This document shows, piece after piece, positions 15,895 through 41,544 of a stretch of DNA of 64,000 nt. The translations under genes and the position numbers were made by a program. The DNA lies in NCBI GenBank assembly GCA_033675545.1, contig JAWDGP010002021.1, forward strand, positions 556,001-620,000, in the 5' to 3' direction. Numbering within the stretch: position 1 is the stretch's first letter; every line of letters begins with the position of its first letter. This stretch comes from Elysia crispata. Lineage: Eukaryota; Mollusca; Gastropoda; Plakobranchidae. Below the pieces are notes generated by a model. It was not told the origin of the DNA. It worked only from the letters and a program-made list of their open reading frames with translations, and made no database searches.

Positions 15895-16340
15895 TCCCAT
15901 GAAGGTCCCACGTGGCCCGTGACGGAATGGGCGGAGTTTATTGTGCCCTGTCAGGGCGAAAACTTGCTCTGTCGTAGATCCGCTCGCCTTTCCCCCACCC
16001 ATCCTAGTCCCACCCATTCACGCCCGCAGATAAACAAGGTATCAAATTCGGCCCCGCCTCCCCGCTCAGCCCGCGCGTCAAGAGCTCTCGTGGCCCCTCT
16101 CCACTCCTGCCGAGCGCGCGACGGGATACTGAACTCTGCACTTCTTCACATAAGTTTGGGGGGCAGATCTTTAGTGACACGGTCAACGCCCAGTGACCAG
16201 CGTTCAAGCGATGATGTCTTGGGAGGCAACTTCACACAATGGGGCGCAAGAAATCTCTGCTCGTGGCGGTCATCCCTTCCCTCCTCTCCTCACCCTTGAC
16301 CATTGTCCTTGCTCCCCTCTCCCCCTCCCTCGATACCTAG
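15895..16340 (+). promoter_or_regulatory. GC-rich, CpG-containing patch; promoter or first-exon candidate
   Basis: In an otherwise AT-rich 20 kb, this segment is GC-rich and CpG-containing, with GC-box-like ggcggag near 15929 and cgcctccccgc near 16057. It lies 5.6 kb upstream of the first coding exon of the PRDM-like gene on the same strand. A possible donor (aag/gtatca, near 16038) and a strong donor (aaag/gtgagt, 17013) follow. I see no long protein frame, so it is more likely a promoter with untranslated exon. The link to the downstream gene is inferred. Confidence 0.35.
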
Positions 16341-17253
16341 TGGTCAAGAATCGGAAGGCGCAAAGTAACAAAATCAATGAGCTGTTGGCTAATCTGTTAC
16401 AGTTGCTACTGGACAGTGGTCAAGCATGAATCAAGACTAGTGTACTAGAGTGACTTTCGCTAGTTATAACAGTGTCCTAGTTTTATTACCGGTAGTTATT
16501 CTGTTTCCTGTGCATATAGAGTAGCTGGATGTAAAGTGTTTCACTATAAGTTTATAGCTGGGTAGGGAAAAGAATACTTCGAAATAATATTTTTTTTCAA
16601 CTTGTTTAATTTGTTAGTTTCTGCAACTGTAAACTGTGCTGTATGTTAGACTGTTACTAGATCTAGAATCTAGATAAAATAATGTTCTGTATGTGGAATG
16701 TGAGACGCCCTGAGAAACGATTTAAACAGTAGTATACGCCATAACAATTGTAGTGGAAACAGCGATATCTGAGGTGCTGAGCGAACGCTGATATAAATAT
16801 TCGAAATATAATATTATAAATATTACCAGCAGGTAACCTCAAACGGAGATTTGTATTGGTTCAAAAGGCCGCAATCATGCAATTTATAGTCTAAAGTAAA
16901 ACGTATCATGTTGCTGGTTTGACGTAGAGGAAAATTTCAGTGCACTCCGCAGCTGTGGTATCCTTGTGAGCATAGAGGTGCTCTCTGTACTAGATTCTAG
17001 AATCTGGGAAAGGTGAGTTTTTAAAATGTAAATTAATATTGACTATTGACATTTTGTAAAATAATGCACCTATAACCATAATGCCAAGGTTTTTGAATGA
17101 CCACAACCATAATAGATCACGCGCCTAGCTTAACGCGTTCAGAGCAGCGCGCTTGCCCGCAACTCTTTGAAATCAGAACAAATTATAACTTTAACACTGT
17201 AGTTAAGATTAGTGTCCTGTATTACGCTATTAAAGGGCTGATTAACGGATTAA

Positions 17254-17267
17254 GAGAGAGAGGGAGG

Positions 17268-17341
<74 letters not shown>

Positions 17342-17350
17342 GAGAGAAAG
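17254..17350. repeat. (GA)n microsatellite
   Basis: Nearly pure GA tract, with GGGA interruptions at both edges and AGATCT motifs shortly after it. Confidence 0.95.
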
Positions 17351-17754
17351 ACGCAGAGACAATTTTATATAGATCTAGATCTAGAAAGAGACATACATAG
17401 AGAGATACATAATTACTAGAGATAGAGAGACAGACAGCCAGAGAGACAAACAGACAGAACCCGATTCGGACCTGCTAACTTAAAAGTCACGTAAGAACAA
17501 AGTGCTATGGCATAACGAACACTGCGCCTTCTATGTCTAGTTCTAGGATTTGACCACGTGGCGGTCGACAAACAGCTCTGTTGGATCACAAATGTGTAGA
17601 ATTATGGAATGACTGGAAATGAATAAATACAGTTGAAACTCCAATCCAGCCAACAAATATGTTTCTAAGATCTTCTATTTTTATATAGATCTATATTTTT
17701 TGAACCAATTTCCCCTTCCCCCTATGGTCCACACAGATTCCTTTTCTCCCCATT

Positions 17755-18192
<438 letters not shown>

Positions 18193-18707
18193 CTAATCTT
18201 TTTTTTTTTTTCGTGTAAACTCCTTGTTCAATGCTAATAGTCAGGAGTTCACTTTGTAGCGACAGGTTAAGGTTTGATACTGTCTTTATGTTTTTTTATA
18301 ATGTACTTTGATGTAATCAAGTCGAATCTAACACTGACTGGTGTTATAGAAAGAAAGATTTCAAAATGTTTAAGTGTAACGGTAAAAGTCTCTACAAGGA
18401 AGCAGCTCGGGACAAGGAAAAAAACTGGCCCTAGAGAATAATAATAATTTATTGTGAACATTGAGATAGACAGGTTAAATCCGTTCATTTTCTTAGAAAT
18501 AACTTCAAATTAGGTCTGATAGTAAAAATTGATATCATAAAATCTTTTCTTCAACCAAGATAAAATATTTGGGCTCCTAAACTGTCTTTTCTTAGGAACA
18601 TTATTCTTGTACTTACGCAAAGTGATAGATTGTTACTTGAAGATAACACATTCGACATAATCTCTCAATAAAGGAACACAATCCAAATATTTATTCGGTA
18701 TTTATTC

Positions 18708-18710
<3 letters not shown>

Positions 18711-18792
<82 letters not shown>

Positions 18793-18793
18793 A
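18711..18793. repeat. (TC)n microsatellite
   Basis: About 83 bp of TC with one TTT interruption, followed by ACACAC. Confidence 0.95.
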
Positions 18794-19705
18794 TACACAC
18801 ACACATATAAAATGGTCATTTACATTTAATCAATCTTCTTCAGTTCACAACTTAGGTGATATTTTTCCACACCATACGTGTAATAAATTGAATTGTCTCT
18901 CAGACAGTTTCACCAATATTTCCATAACATACTTTGTTTGTTCAGACGGAGGATCGAACTAGAACTACGCTCACTCAGTGTTATGCAGTAAAAAAATAGT
19001 TTTCGTACTGAGAACCTCAAGTTTCTCTTCCTCATCTTTCCATGCACTCTATGAGCGTGGTGTGTGCTCACTGGTTCAGGAGTAAATTACCGACACTTTA
19101 GACGTTTATTATAATGACCTCGGATACGAAAGCGCCAAGGTTATTTGTGTTAGCTCTTTGAAGACATCCCTCGCTAGAATACAATTTATAGAGACCGATA
19201 CATTGACAGTGAATTTTGTTAACGCCGAAACCTGTTTGCTTCCTCCCATTCTCTTAACAGTGTGTCGGCAATGATGATATTTACTCAACAACTGACACTT
19301 CAAAAACAAGTAATATAACTTTTCTAAAGTTCTATATTGGTCAGCATTCGTCATTTCACAGACGTGTGACGAGAAAAAGTAACTGCTTTATGGGAATATA
19401 AAGATTTTTTTTTATCGTTTTTTTTTTTTTTTTGCTCCACTTTGAACCTAACTTTGAGCTCCAGGTGAGGGTAAGTGGACAAACACATCATTAAAGAGAT
19501 GCCATCTTTAGAATTTTTTACGTATCCTGTAATCATACTAACGGAAGATTGATGTGATCAAAGTAAGAATTGTTTTGATAAATAATTTAGAAATTGATTA
19601 AACTAGGATTTATAGTTCATGCAATGCTTCGAACTTCTAGACCTTGATTCAACCGTAATAATGTGACATGGAAATGCGCGAGTCATGACATATTGTGGTT
19701 ATCCG

Positions 19706-19726
19706 TTGCTGATTCGAAATCAGCAA
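19706..19726. other. Perfect 9-bp stem, 3-nt loop inverted repeat
   Basis: TTGCTGATT pairs with AATCAGCAA around CGA. No U tract or associated gene was seen. Confidence 0.5.
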
Positions 19727-21955
19727 TTTGGACGAGAGTATTAAATATCAGTAACACTGCTGTTGTTTTAGTAAAAACTGATGGAACTTAGCTGCTGCAT
19801 TTGCATAATATTCATTTGTTTGAGGAAGAAAATACTCACTTTTTGCAAATGTATTCTCCAATTCCCTGCCATAGTTTTCCCATGTCAAAAACAGTAGTAA
19901 CTATTACAGACAGTCATTAGGTTCTCTCTAAATCAGCACACTGGCAGATTGCGTACTTACCTGTGTAATATAGACAATGTTTTGGTATTTAGTGATTATT
20001 CAGTACTTATATAAATATTCAGCCTATTAAATAGTGTAATTTTTGTAACCTATGAAACAGTATGTTGATACCAAAAAGATCAGAGCTCGAAGGGATGGCC
20101 CAAATTTAATCTTTTTTTTTTTTTTTTTGATGACCTCGCTCAACATGGCACTATCCGGTAGGTTACCCCCCATTCAATCCTCAGGCCAGAACATCAGATC
20201 TGTATCGAGCCTCAGAAACACGGAAAGGGAGCTAAGTCAACACTCTTATCCTTTTAAACGCTTATCAGAAAATAACGAGTTCCTGAATGTGCGCTGCCTT
20301 GTTGGAATTTGAATTCTTCATTCATTCAAACCTACGTGAAAATGAATGTTATCGTTTAAAAGATCTGAATTGTACAAATTAGCTAACTGCTCTTATTCTA
20401 AATCGGAGAGCACCGAACAACACGGTTGTTGAACTCCTAATGATTCTTTCATTAACACCTTTAATTACTCCTGAATAATCTTATTTTTTTTGTTTTGTTT
20501 TGTTTTGTTTTGTAGACCCCAAGCATGCGGTGTAAAGGAAGGACTGACTCCTGTTTCTCTTCACGTGTTTTACTTTTGTAGGATAAAAACATTCCTCTTC
20601 TGCCAAGAAAAGAAAATTATCTTTCAAAAAAATAAAAAAAAATTAATAAAAGGTGAGTAAACATCTTTGGCACATATCGTCTGCCTGTTGACATATCATC
20701 ATTCAGTGGCAGGTATTGAAGTGGATGGATATTTTTATGCACCTTGTAGCAATTATTTTGTAAAAGTTAAGTTAATTTTACCTTTTTTAGTGATGATAAA
20801 TGATTGGATTTATACAGCATTCGTGTATAAAGGCTACCATTCGGCCTAACAAGCTGAGTTAGCTCAGATTGAAAACTAAATTTGAATTTAAGATGGATTC
20901 ACGGAATTTCTGCTTCAAAATTGAAGCATAAAAGACGAGATAAAGGCGAAAAGGTTGAGCCGACTGCTGAGGTCTCTAAATATAGAAACAAACAAATTAA
21001 TTTATTAATTAATTCACAAATACTTCATCCATTCTCTTTAGAGCCGTAGTATAAGTAGCAGGAGGGAGGGCTGTTTGGTCTTGATTTATAATTCCTGCAC
21101 AAGAAACTTGAACATACTTTTTTTTTTTCATATTTGTTCAAACTTGCACGACATAAACACTAGTTAGACATGTTGCGCTTACTGTAATGATAGAAATTGA
21201 TAGATTGAAATTTCGGTCATGGATTTTTCAACATGTTAAGGAAATTTCTTCCAAATTTCAAGATAGCATTCATTTGGTCAAGCTACATGCAGTCTGTCCG
21301 AAATAATTATTGTCATCTAATAGCGACCAGTCATAGTTAATCAATTACAACATTGAGACTCGCTATTTTAAAGTTTGGTTTCATTAAGTTTAGACCTTTA
21401 TAATGATTACAGTTCTATGGAAATGGAAAATGCATTGACCACAGAGTTGCATTAGTTTAGATACAATTGGTATTATTACAATTATCATGATCATCATCGT
21501 CATCATCAGCATCATTACTATTATTATAAATTATTGTTGTTCATGTTGCTGTTTCGGTTGTTATAGCTGTTATTATTGCATGCCAGCCTCCTGATTAATT
21601 GCAGTCTTCAATTTTTTTAAACAAAGTAACATAAATGCGGTTTTTTTTTTTTTTCGATTTTTTTTCAATGTGTAGTAATGCTTTTAGAGAAATTGAAAAA
21701 AAAAGGACGAAGAGAATGAGGAAGATAAATTTATAAGAAAATTGGCTTTACTACTGAGCAGTCGTAGCTATCATGTTGTCTGTTTAAGTGCACCCGACAG
21801 AGGCTTGTTTACACTCAGAGAGAAAATATAATCCACGCAAGAGAGTTCTACCAACGTATCACATCCAACTCAATCAAAACCTGCTCAAACTATTGCCTAC
21901 CCACCCCTCTCCTCCAACATTTTGTCATCACCCAACTGTCTTTCTCTCCTCAGCC

Positions 21956-35577
<13,622 letters not shown>

Positions 35578-35626
35578 AGTTAACGTTCAGAACAAGACGC
35601 ATGCCATGCATGTATGCAAAAAAAAA

Positions 35627-35663
<37 letters not shown>

Positions 35664-37365
35664 AATACTTTGTCACTTGTCTTGAAGTATTAGTTTTTCT
35701 TATGCTATTGAGGCACAATGATTTCGTGTATGATATGGACTTATGCAATGTAAAAAAGAACAAGAACTGCTTTAAGCTATGAGAAGTGGAAAATAGATGA
35801 AAAAAAATCTATTAAAAAAAAAAGATGTGTATTTCAGTTTCCTTTATTTAGTTCGATCAGCAGACCGGTAACTCCTCTATTGTTATCTATCTTTATCAAG
35901 AAACGAAAAATTTTTGAACTATAAGATGCATTCAGCCATACAATAACAATGAGTCAAGGATATAGACTAAGAAGTTGCACGAACTTTACGTCGTGGGATT
36001 TGAGCCACCCTATCATCAGTGAGTGACATTAGGGTCTCATCTTATCTTGTCGAGAGTTCACTTGGCGGGCTCTTTCTGGGATAAAGATTAAATTGAATAT
36101 ACGAGTTGCTAATACTTATATTCACCCCCCACCCGCCTTGGATACGCATAGAGATGAATAAGTTAGTGGTCTCACCATATCAGACCCAAACTGTGGTAAC
36201 TTGTGGACTTGATTATGGTTTGAGCGCTCGATAAGGGCGTAGTATAATATTTCTTGAATTTTGTTATCATTTCTGCTTTTTTGTGTGTGTGTGTTTTACC
36301 ATTTTGGTAAGATGCCCAATTAATATTATGATGTAAAAAATGCAGCATGTATAATATGTCTCATTTATAGTATATTCCGTCCCATTCGTACCACACCTAG
36401 CGACATTCCAAGATATCATTCTGGCGTAGTTGTTGTTTGTTGTTGTTGTTGTTTTGCTAGTGTTGTTTCTCCTTGTTAAGGTTGTGGGTGATGATGAGGG
36501 TTTATGATGATTTATTCAAGACTGAATTGATGATATTGCGTATTCAGTGTGCTTATTAATCTTTTTTTTTTTTTTGTTTTTTGTTTTTTGTTTTTAACAT
36601 CATGTACATGTATAAATTGTGTATGGATTTATACTAAGAGTAAGACAATCTGTTCCGTTTATGAAATTGAAAGTCCAGGTCTAAATTATAGTTTAATGTT
36701 CATATGATTTCTTGGATGCACAACTCAGAACAATCTCTGGGTTTTATTGAAGTAAACATTTCACCCACTCGTTAGCCTGAAAGTCTTAATAATTACCGTA
36801 CACGACGATATTATTTTGGCAGCATGACTTCCTTGTGGAGACATTCTGTGAGGCCTGTTATTCTCATTGTCATATATGATGTTATTTTGGTGCTATGTCA
36901 GAAAAAGGAATACACAGCGATATTTTTTTCCATAATACTTCTGAATCCAATTCAAGTCAACACCTTTATGGGAAACTCTTACTTAAAGTCAATTGCGTTT
37001 GGCAGTCCTAAGTTGTATTTCTTTAAATATTTGCATTTGTCAAAGTCAACTATAACTGTACTTAAATTCAACTAATTTTATTCGATCCTGAGATGTTGAC
37101 TTTATCCAGATTCCACTGCAATCATAATGTAGTTATCGCAAATATTTCAACTCATTACCTGAGGACTGTGGTTGATGAACTCTACTTGAACATAAGATTA
37201 AGAACCATCTAGGAAACTTGTGTTCCAACGATTCTTCAATTCAAAAAACCCCCAAAATGTTTTGACTGAAGAAACCAGCGTTGTACTTGTAGTTAGAATT
37301 TCTTGAGCCTTTGGTATAATCTGATGAAGGCATGCTTCGATAAATAAAGAAAATGAAATAGAAAT
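35578..37365 (+). promoter_or_regulatory. Probable 3' UTR of the PRDM-like gene with AATAAA signal
   Basis: No splice-compatible coding sequence follows the TAG at 35575. A 45-base A tract interrupted by one C (35618-35662) starts about 40 bp after the stop. The first clear AATAAA is at 37343-37348, before the transposon at 37823. The cleavage site about 15-25 bp downstream is inferred, not seen. Confidence 0.45.
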
Positions 37366-37822
37366 CAACTAACCGTACTACCGAATCCATGCAGTTGATG
37401 AACGGTATGACGACATCTTCTTCGACTTTGATTAAGTTGTGTTTAACTTTAAACTATACGTTTTCATACGCATTGTACTACATTTTGTATACATAATTAT
37501 GTCCATTGATCATAAATCCCACACACATTTATTATAACTTTATATCGTTATTTTGATTGGCACTCTACAAACTACTTAACATTTTGATCTTTCGCATTGC
37601 TATAAAAAAAAATATGATCAAATCGATGTTGAAGCAAGTATTGAATAGATCCATATTTGTCTCTTTTTTTCTGCTCTGATAACGTTTTGCTTTGTTTGTT
37701 TGTTTTTTAATCTTTTTTTTCCTAACTAGTTATTTACCTATGAATGAATAATTTAGTATACATTCAACGAATGCAATGATGTCTTTCTAAACTGCACATT
37801 TTAAGAATTTGAAAATTATTTT

Positions 37823-38125
37823 CGTCGGTGTTATGCAACACTCCTTCAACCCACAAAATCAAAATTTTACAGGAGAACGAAAAAACTGCACCATTTTTGT
37901 TTAAATCGTCCGATCCAGACAAAATTTAAAATGTAAATATTTAAGAACACCATGTGCTGATATTAGTTAAGGTTGTCTTTTACCAACGGTTAAGCCAGAA
38001 TGTGGTGCACAGTAATGTTTATGGCAAAATCCGGTGCCAGATGCCCGTATGTGTGGCATACAAAGGTGTTGCATTTCTAGGACTTGAGCAACATTCCTGT
38101 ATGTGTTGGATACAGGATTGCTGCT
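37823..38125. repeat. Left terminal inverted repeat arm of the 3.4-kb transposon
   Basis: The outer 23 bp are perfectly complementary to 41177-41199. Inner matches include GTTGCAT and GGATACAGG motifs shared in inverted order with the right arm. The arm is imperfect inside, consistent with an old insertion. Confidence 0.65.
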
Positions 38126-39494
38126 CCACAAAAACTTAAAGAATCTTGTGAAAACCACACATTATATTGTTTGATATAGGAATGGTGCACAAAAAAAAAA
38201 CAATTCTATCAAATGAAAAGCGTTCACATAGAGAAAGATGAATGAATGTACTAACAAAAAAGGTATTAAATGTAATATCTTTATCAAAAATAATCTGAAA
38301 GTATGGAACAAAATCATTAGCATATTTATTTGTTTTACTTGAAACAATGCTAAAATGCAAAGTAAAATCAGCGACTTATTGTAGAATGTTTCACTCTTGA
38401 TCTTTCTCTCCAATAAATCCATAAGTTTTGAAAAGATAAATGAAAATATCAATCCTCTAAGATCATATTGAAAGTAAGAGTATCGTTGCAGCATCAATCG
38501 TGGATGTAATGATAAGATGAAGATGTAATTTGTTATCCAACGTAACATCAGAAAACCACATGGATCAGATACAAAGAGATATAATTTATCTTTGTGTAAT
38601 CAAAAGCCACATGGTGGGATCAAAATAAAATTAAATAATCTCTCATTTACTTTGAGTTAAAAAACAAATTAAGAAAAGCATTCTACTATTTCTAGGTATT
38701 TGAGAAAGAAAAAGAACATATATGTATTCTTTACAAAAAAATGTACTAAAATGCAAGAAAATTAAATTATACATCTTTTCGAAGCACGTATGCCATGCAG
38801 AGCAAATTACATACGTTAATAGAAGACAAATAGAAATTAAAGCTTCAATTTGAATGTTAGATATGAAAAAGCATTAACTCAAGTATTTTATACTTGTTAT
38901 TACACTTACGGTACTGGTAGCATCTTATGCGATTAAGATACCATTAACGATTTTTTTAAAGGCCTGGAACTAATTATTACCATCATAAAATTGAGTGAAA
39001 TACTCTCAATGATGATACTTTGTCAAAAAGCATATTTTTCAAATGCCCATATATGGCATAGATTTTTAGTTCTTTTATTAATACTATGTAACTAATATTA
39101 AAACTGAAATGAGTAATGTAAATATGTGTTATTTTCACTTCACTCTCAAGCAAATACTGTGAACAAATTCGTCCAATTTTAATTCTACACCGACTTTGAA
39201 TCTGTAGCCGATGATAAAAAATGATTCGAGTGTATGTTGAAAAGGGCTTATTATAATTAGCGCTTAACATTCTTGCGTTGTGTCATGTTTGGTTGCTGGT
39301 CTGTGCTGACTGCTGCCAATTTTTCAGAAAACTGATGCCGCAGTGATGGTGCTGTTTTGCAATGAGCAGGGCATTGCACAAGAACATTAAGTCGGCTTTT
39401 TCGATTTTTCACGTTTGAGGCGCCTGCTTTGTCTTTTAGGATCTGCAGCTGAGCTGCAGTCTACTCCGATTTTCTATGGCCAAGGAAAAGATCC

Positions 39495-40400
39495 ACGTTC
39501 ATAACACCGACGTGTCCCTGTAAGTGTAACATACAGCTTTGTATGTCGCTTCTTTAGCACTGGGTGTGGCCTTCTTGTCGCGATGTTCTTTGTAAAGGCG
39601 GCAAATTGCTGCTAAAGTGCTATAGACAAATATTGAAATAATCCTTTAACAATATTTATGTATTGTTTGCTTGATGACTTTCGGCAAAAGTGAAAGGGAA
39701 CGCGTGATAAACTTTTTATATGGTCCCTGATGTCCTGTACGATATTTTGATCTAGCGTGGGATGGTTTTTGTGCGTTCCTCTCATGTCTGCTACCACTGC
39801 GCCACTATCAGTCAATTTGCGTATTGCACCGAACACAACGTCTTGCTTAATACCCAACGTAGCGAGATAAAATTTCTTAGAGACGGCTGACCTTTCCCAC
39901 CTACAGAAAGGGAATACACAAGGTATTTGAACGACGTGAAATTTTGTTTTTGTCCGTGTAGACCATTTTATTTCCGTCTTTGTCACAGGACCATGAATGA
40001 ATTGTCTTTGAAGATCAATGTTCTGAATGGCCCAGTAGTTCTTTAAAATCCGATTTCTGTCCTCAAGACCAAAGTTGGCATGAGTATATGACACATATAT
40101 CTGCAGCTCGTGCTATAGCCGTCCGTCATTTGCCTGGCCTCTGCTTTTGTAGTATTTTACCTCGTGATAACATGAGGGTTGTCCACTGCTACGTAGCTGC
40201 TTCCTCTTTTTTTTGCTTACGCACTTGGATTTCTCTTGCGCTTTGGTTTTGTTGGCTCAGAATTCCTTTCTTTCGTCGTCTCGATGAGTTGGGTAGAATC
40301 GGAGCCCGTACTTGGCTGTGTGGTGTTGTTAATCATCTCGGCGGGGGTACTGTGTGAAACTGAAAGATTGGTGAAGTGCTTTGTGCATTGTCTGCATCTT
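39495..40400 (-). pseudogene. Decayed transposon-associated protein gene
   Basis: The main open stretch, 39612-40094 (160 codons), includes SKKFYLATLGIKQDVVFGAI, DMRGTHKNHPTLDQNIVQDI and HIKSLSRVPFHFCRKSSS. This pattern (KxFFLxTLgI, mRGxHxNHPtLdxxivxxIrxHI, SiPRvxsHyCR) is one I recognise from a widespread, mostly uncharacterised protein family highly repeated in invertebrate genomes and presumed transposon-encoded. A frame change near 39625 leads to a continuation LAAICRLYKEHRDKKATPS down to about 39495. Another upstream near 40090 leads to a Cys-rich start (STSCRYMC). Several frames must be joined, so it is broken. It lies inside the inverted-repeat element 37823-41199 and is probably its original cargo. 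Confidence 0.6.
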
Positions 40401-40919
40401 AAGGGTTGAGATAAAGTGTCTTCTTTCTTTTCTTTTTCAAATGAGGGATGAAATAGGGATCTGAGTCGCTAGCTGTCATCTAAGGATAAATCGGACACCA
40501 GCATTCAGGGCCAAGCTCATCTTTTTCTGACACCTTCCTGGCTTTCTCTTCGCGGGAGATTGCACAGTTTCAACAACAATTTTGTTTACACCATCCAATC
40601 TTGTAGCCTTGGATGGACGATGGTGTTGACTTGTTAAATACACTAATTAACAATTAACCATGCAACACTTACCCTTTCTGAATCATGCATAGGTTGTTGA
40701 TTCATATCCACTGTTTCAGTTTGCTCTCCTTCTGCCATGCTGTTTTTTTTAACTTTTTAAGCTTAAATTGAAAACGAAACTACTACAAAGGGAAAGCAAT
40801 CCCAAAGACTGGTTTTCTTGTATTTTTATTTTATGGAGGATGGCGCTTTGCTTTGGTGTTATATTCCTGTATGTAAACACAAAAACCGTAATAATTTGAT
40901 TACTTTGACATATTTGCAT

Positions 40920-41199
40920 AGTTCAACAACCCTGTATCCCACAATATACAGGTATACTGCCCTATGACTTTCAATTTCGTAATGCAACGTTTCTGTAATG
41001 GCTTGAACAAGAATGTTGCATGCCATACAAAATGGGTCCCGCGAATACAGGAATGTTTTTCAGGACGATTATATTTATTCTCCTAGAGCTCTGAGATTTT
41101 GACACAATGTGCTCCGTAATCGATTCTATCATAGTATCAAGATATTAACACGATTTTTGCCCAAGGTGAGGATTACAGGAGTGTTGCATAACACCGACG
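40920..41199. repeat. Right terminal inverted repeat arm of the 3.4-kb transposon
   Basis: The outer end ...GTGTTGCATAACACCGACG (41199) is the reverse complement of the left end. Inner CCTGTATCCC and ATGCAAC motifs mirror the left arm. Confidence 0.65.
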
Positions 41200-41497
41200 G
41201 TTTGTTATTTTTGGATCTCATCTTTATCGTTTTTTGTTTTTTTTTAATGGCCGTGACAAAATGTTCTTGTAACTTTAGGTATCTTATTTCTTACTTCATG
41301 TTTCAACTCCTAACATTGAAGTAAAAAGAGTTTGTGTGAGTAAAACTAGAGAAAAGGGCGGGAAAGTCTAAAATCTGGAACTAAGCGCCACAATTAGCCC
41401 GATTTGATCTAGACTCAGTTAAGAGGCTTGTATAATAAAAGCAATAATTTAAAAAAATGCAACATGATGATGATAAGAATGATGATGATGACGATGA
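41200..41497. other. AT-rich spacer between transposon and minisatellite
   Basis: Nothing recognised until GAT-rich sequence begins at about 41464. Confidence 0.5.
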
Positions 41498-41544
41498 TTA
41501 TATGATGATGGTGATGATGACGATGATGATGGGAGGGAGGAGGA

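Larger units (their letters stand above)
37823..41199. mobile_element. 3.4-kb terminal-inverted-repeat DNA transposon (decayed)
   Basis: A 23-bp perfect inverted repeat bounds the element: 37823-37845 starts CGTCGGTGTTATGCAACAC, and its exact reverse complement is 41177-41199. Similarity continues inside: GGATACAGG-ATTG at 38108 is mirrored by CAACCCTGTATCCC at 40927, giving imperfect arms of about 280-300 bp. A decayed minus-strand protein gene lies between them. Flanking target duplication is not clear. Superfamily is not assigned. Confidence 0.75.
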
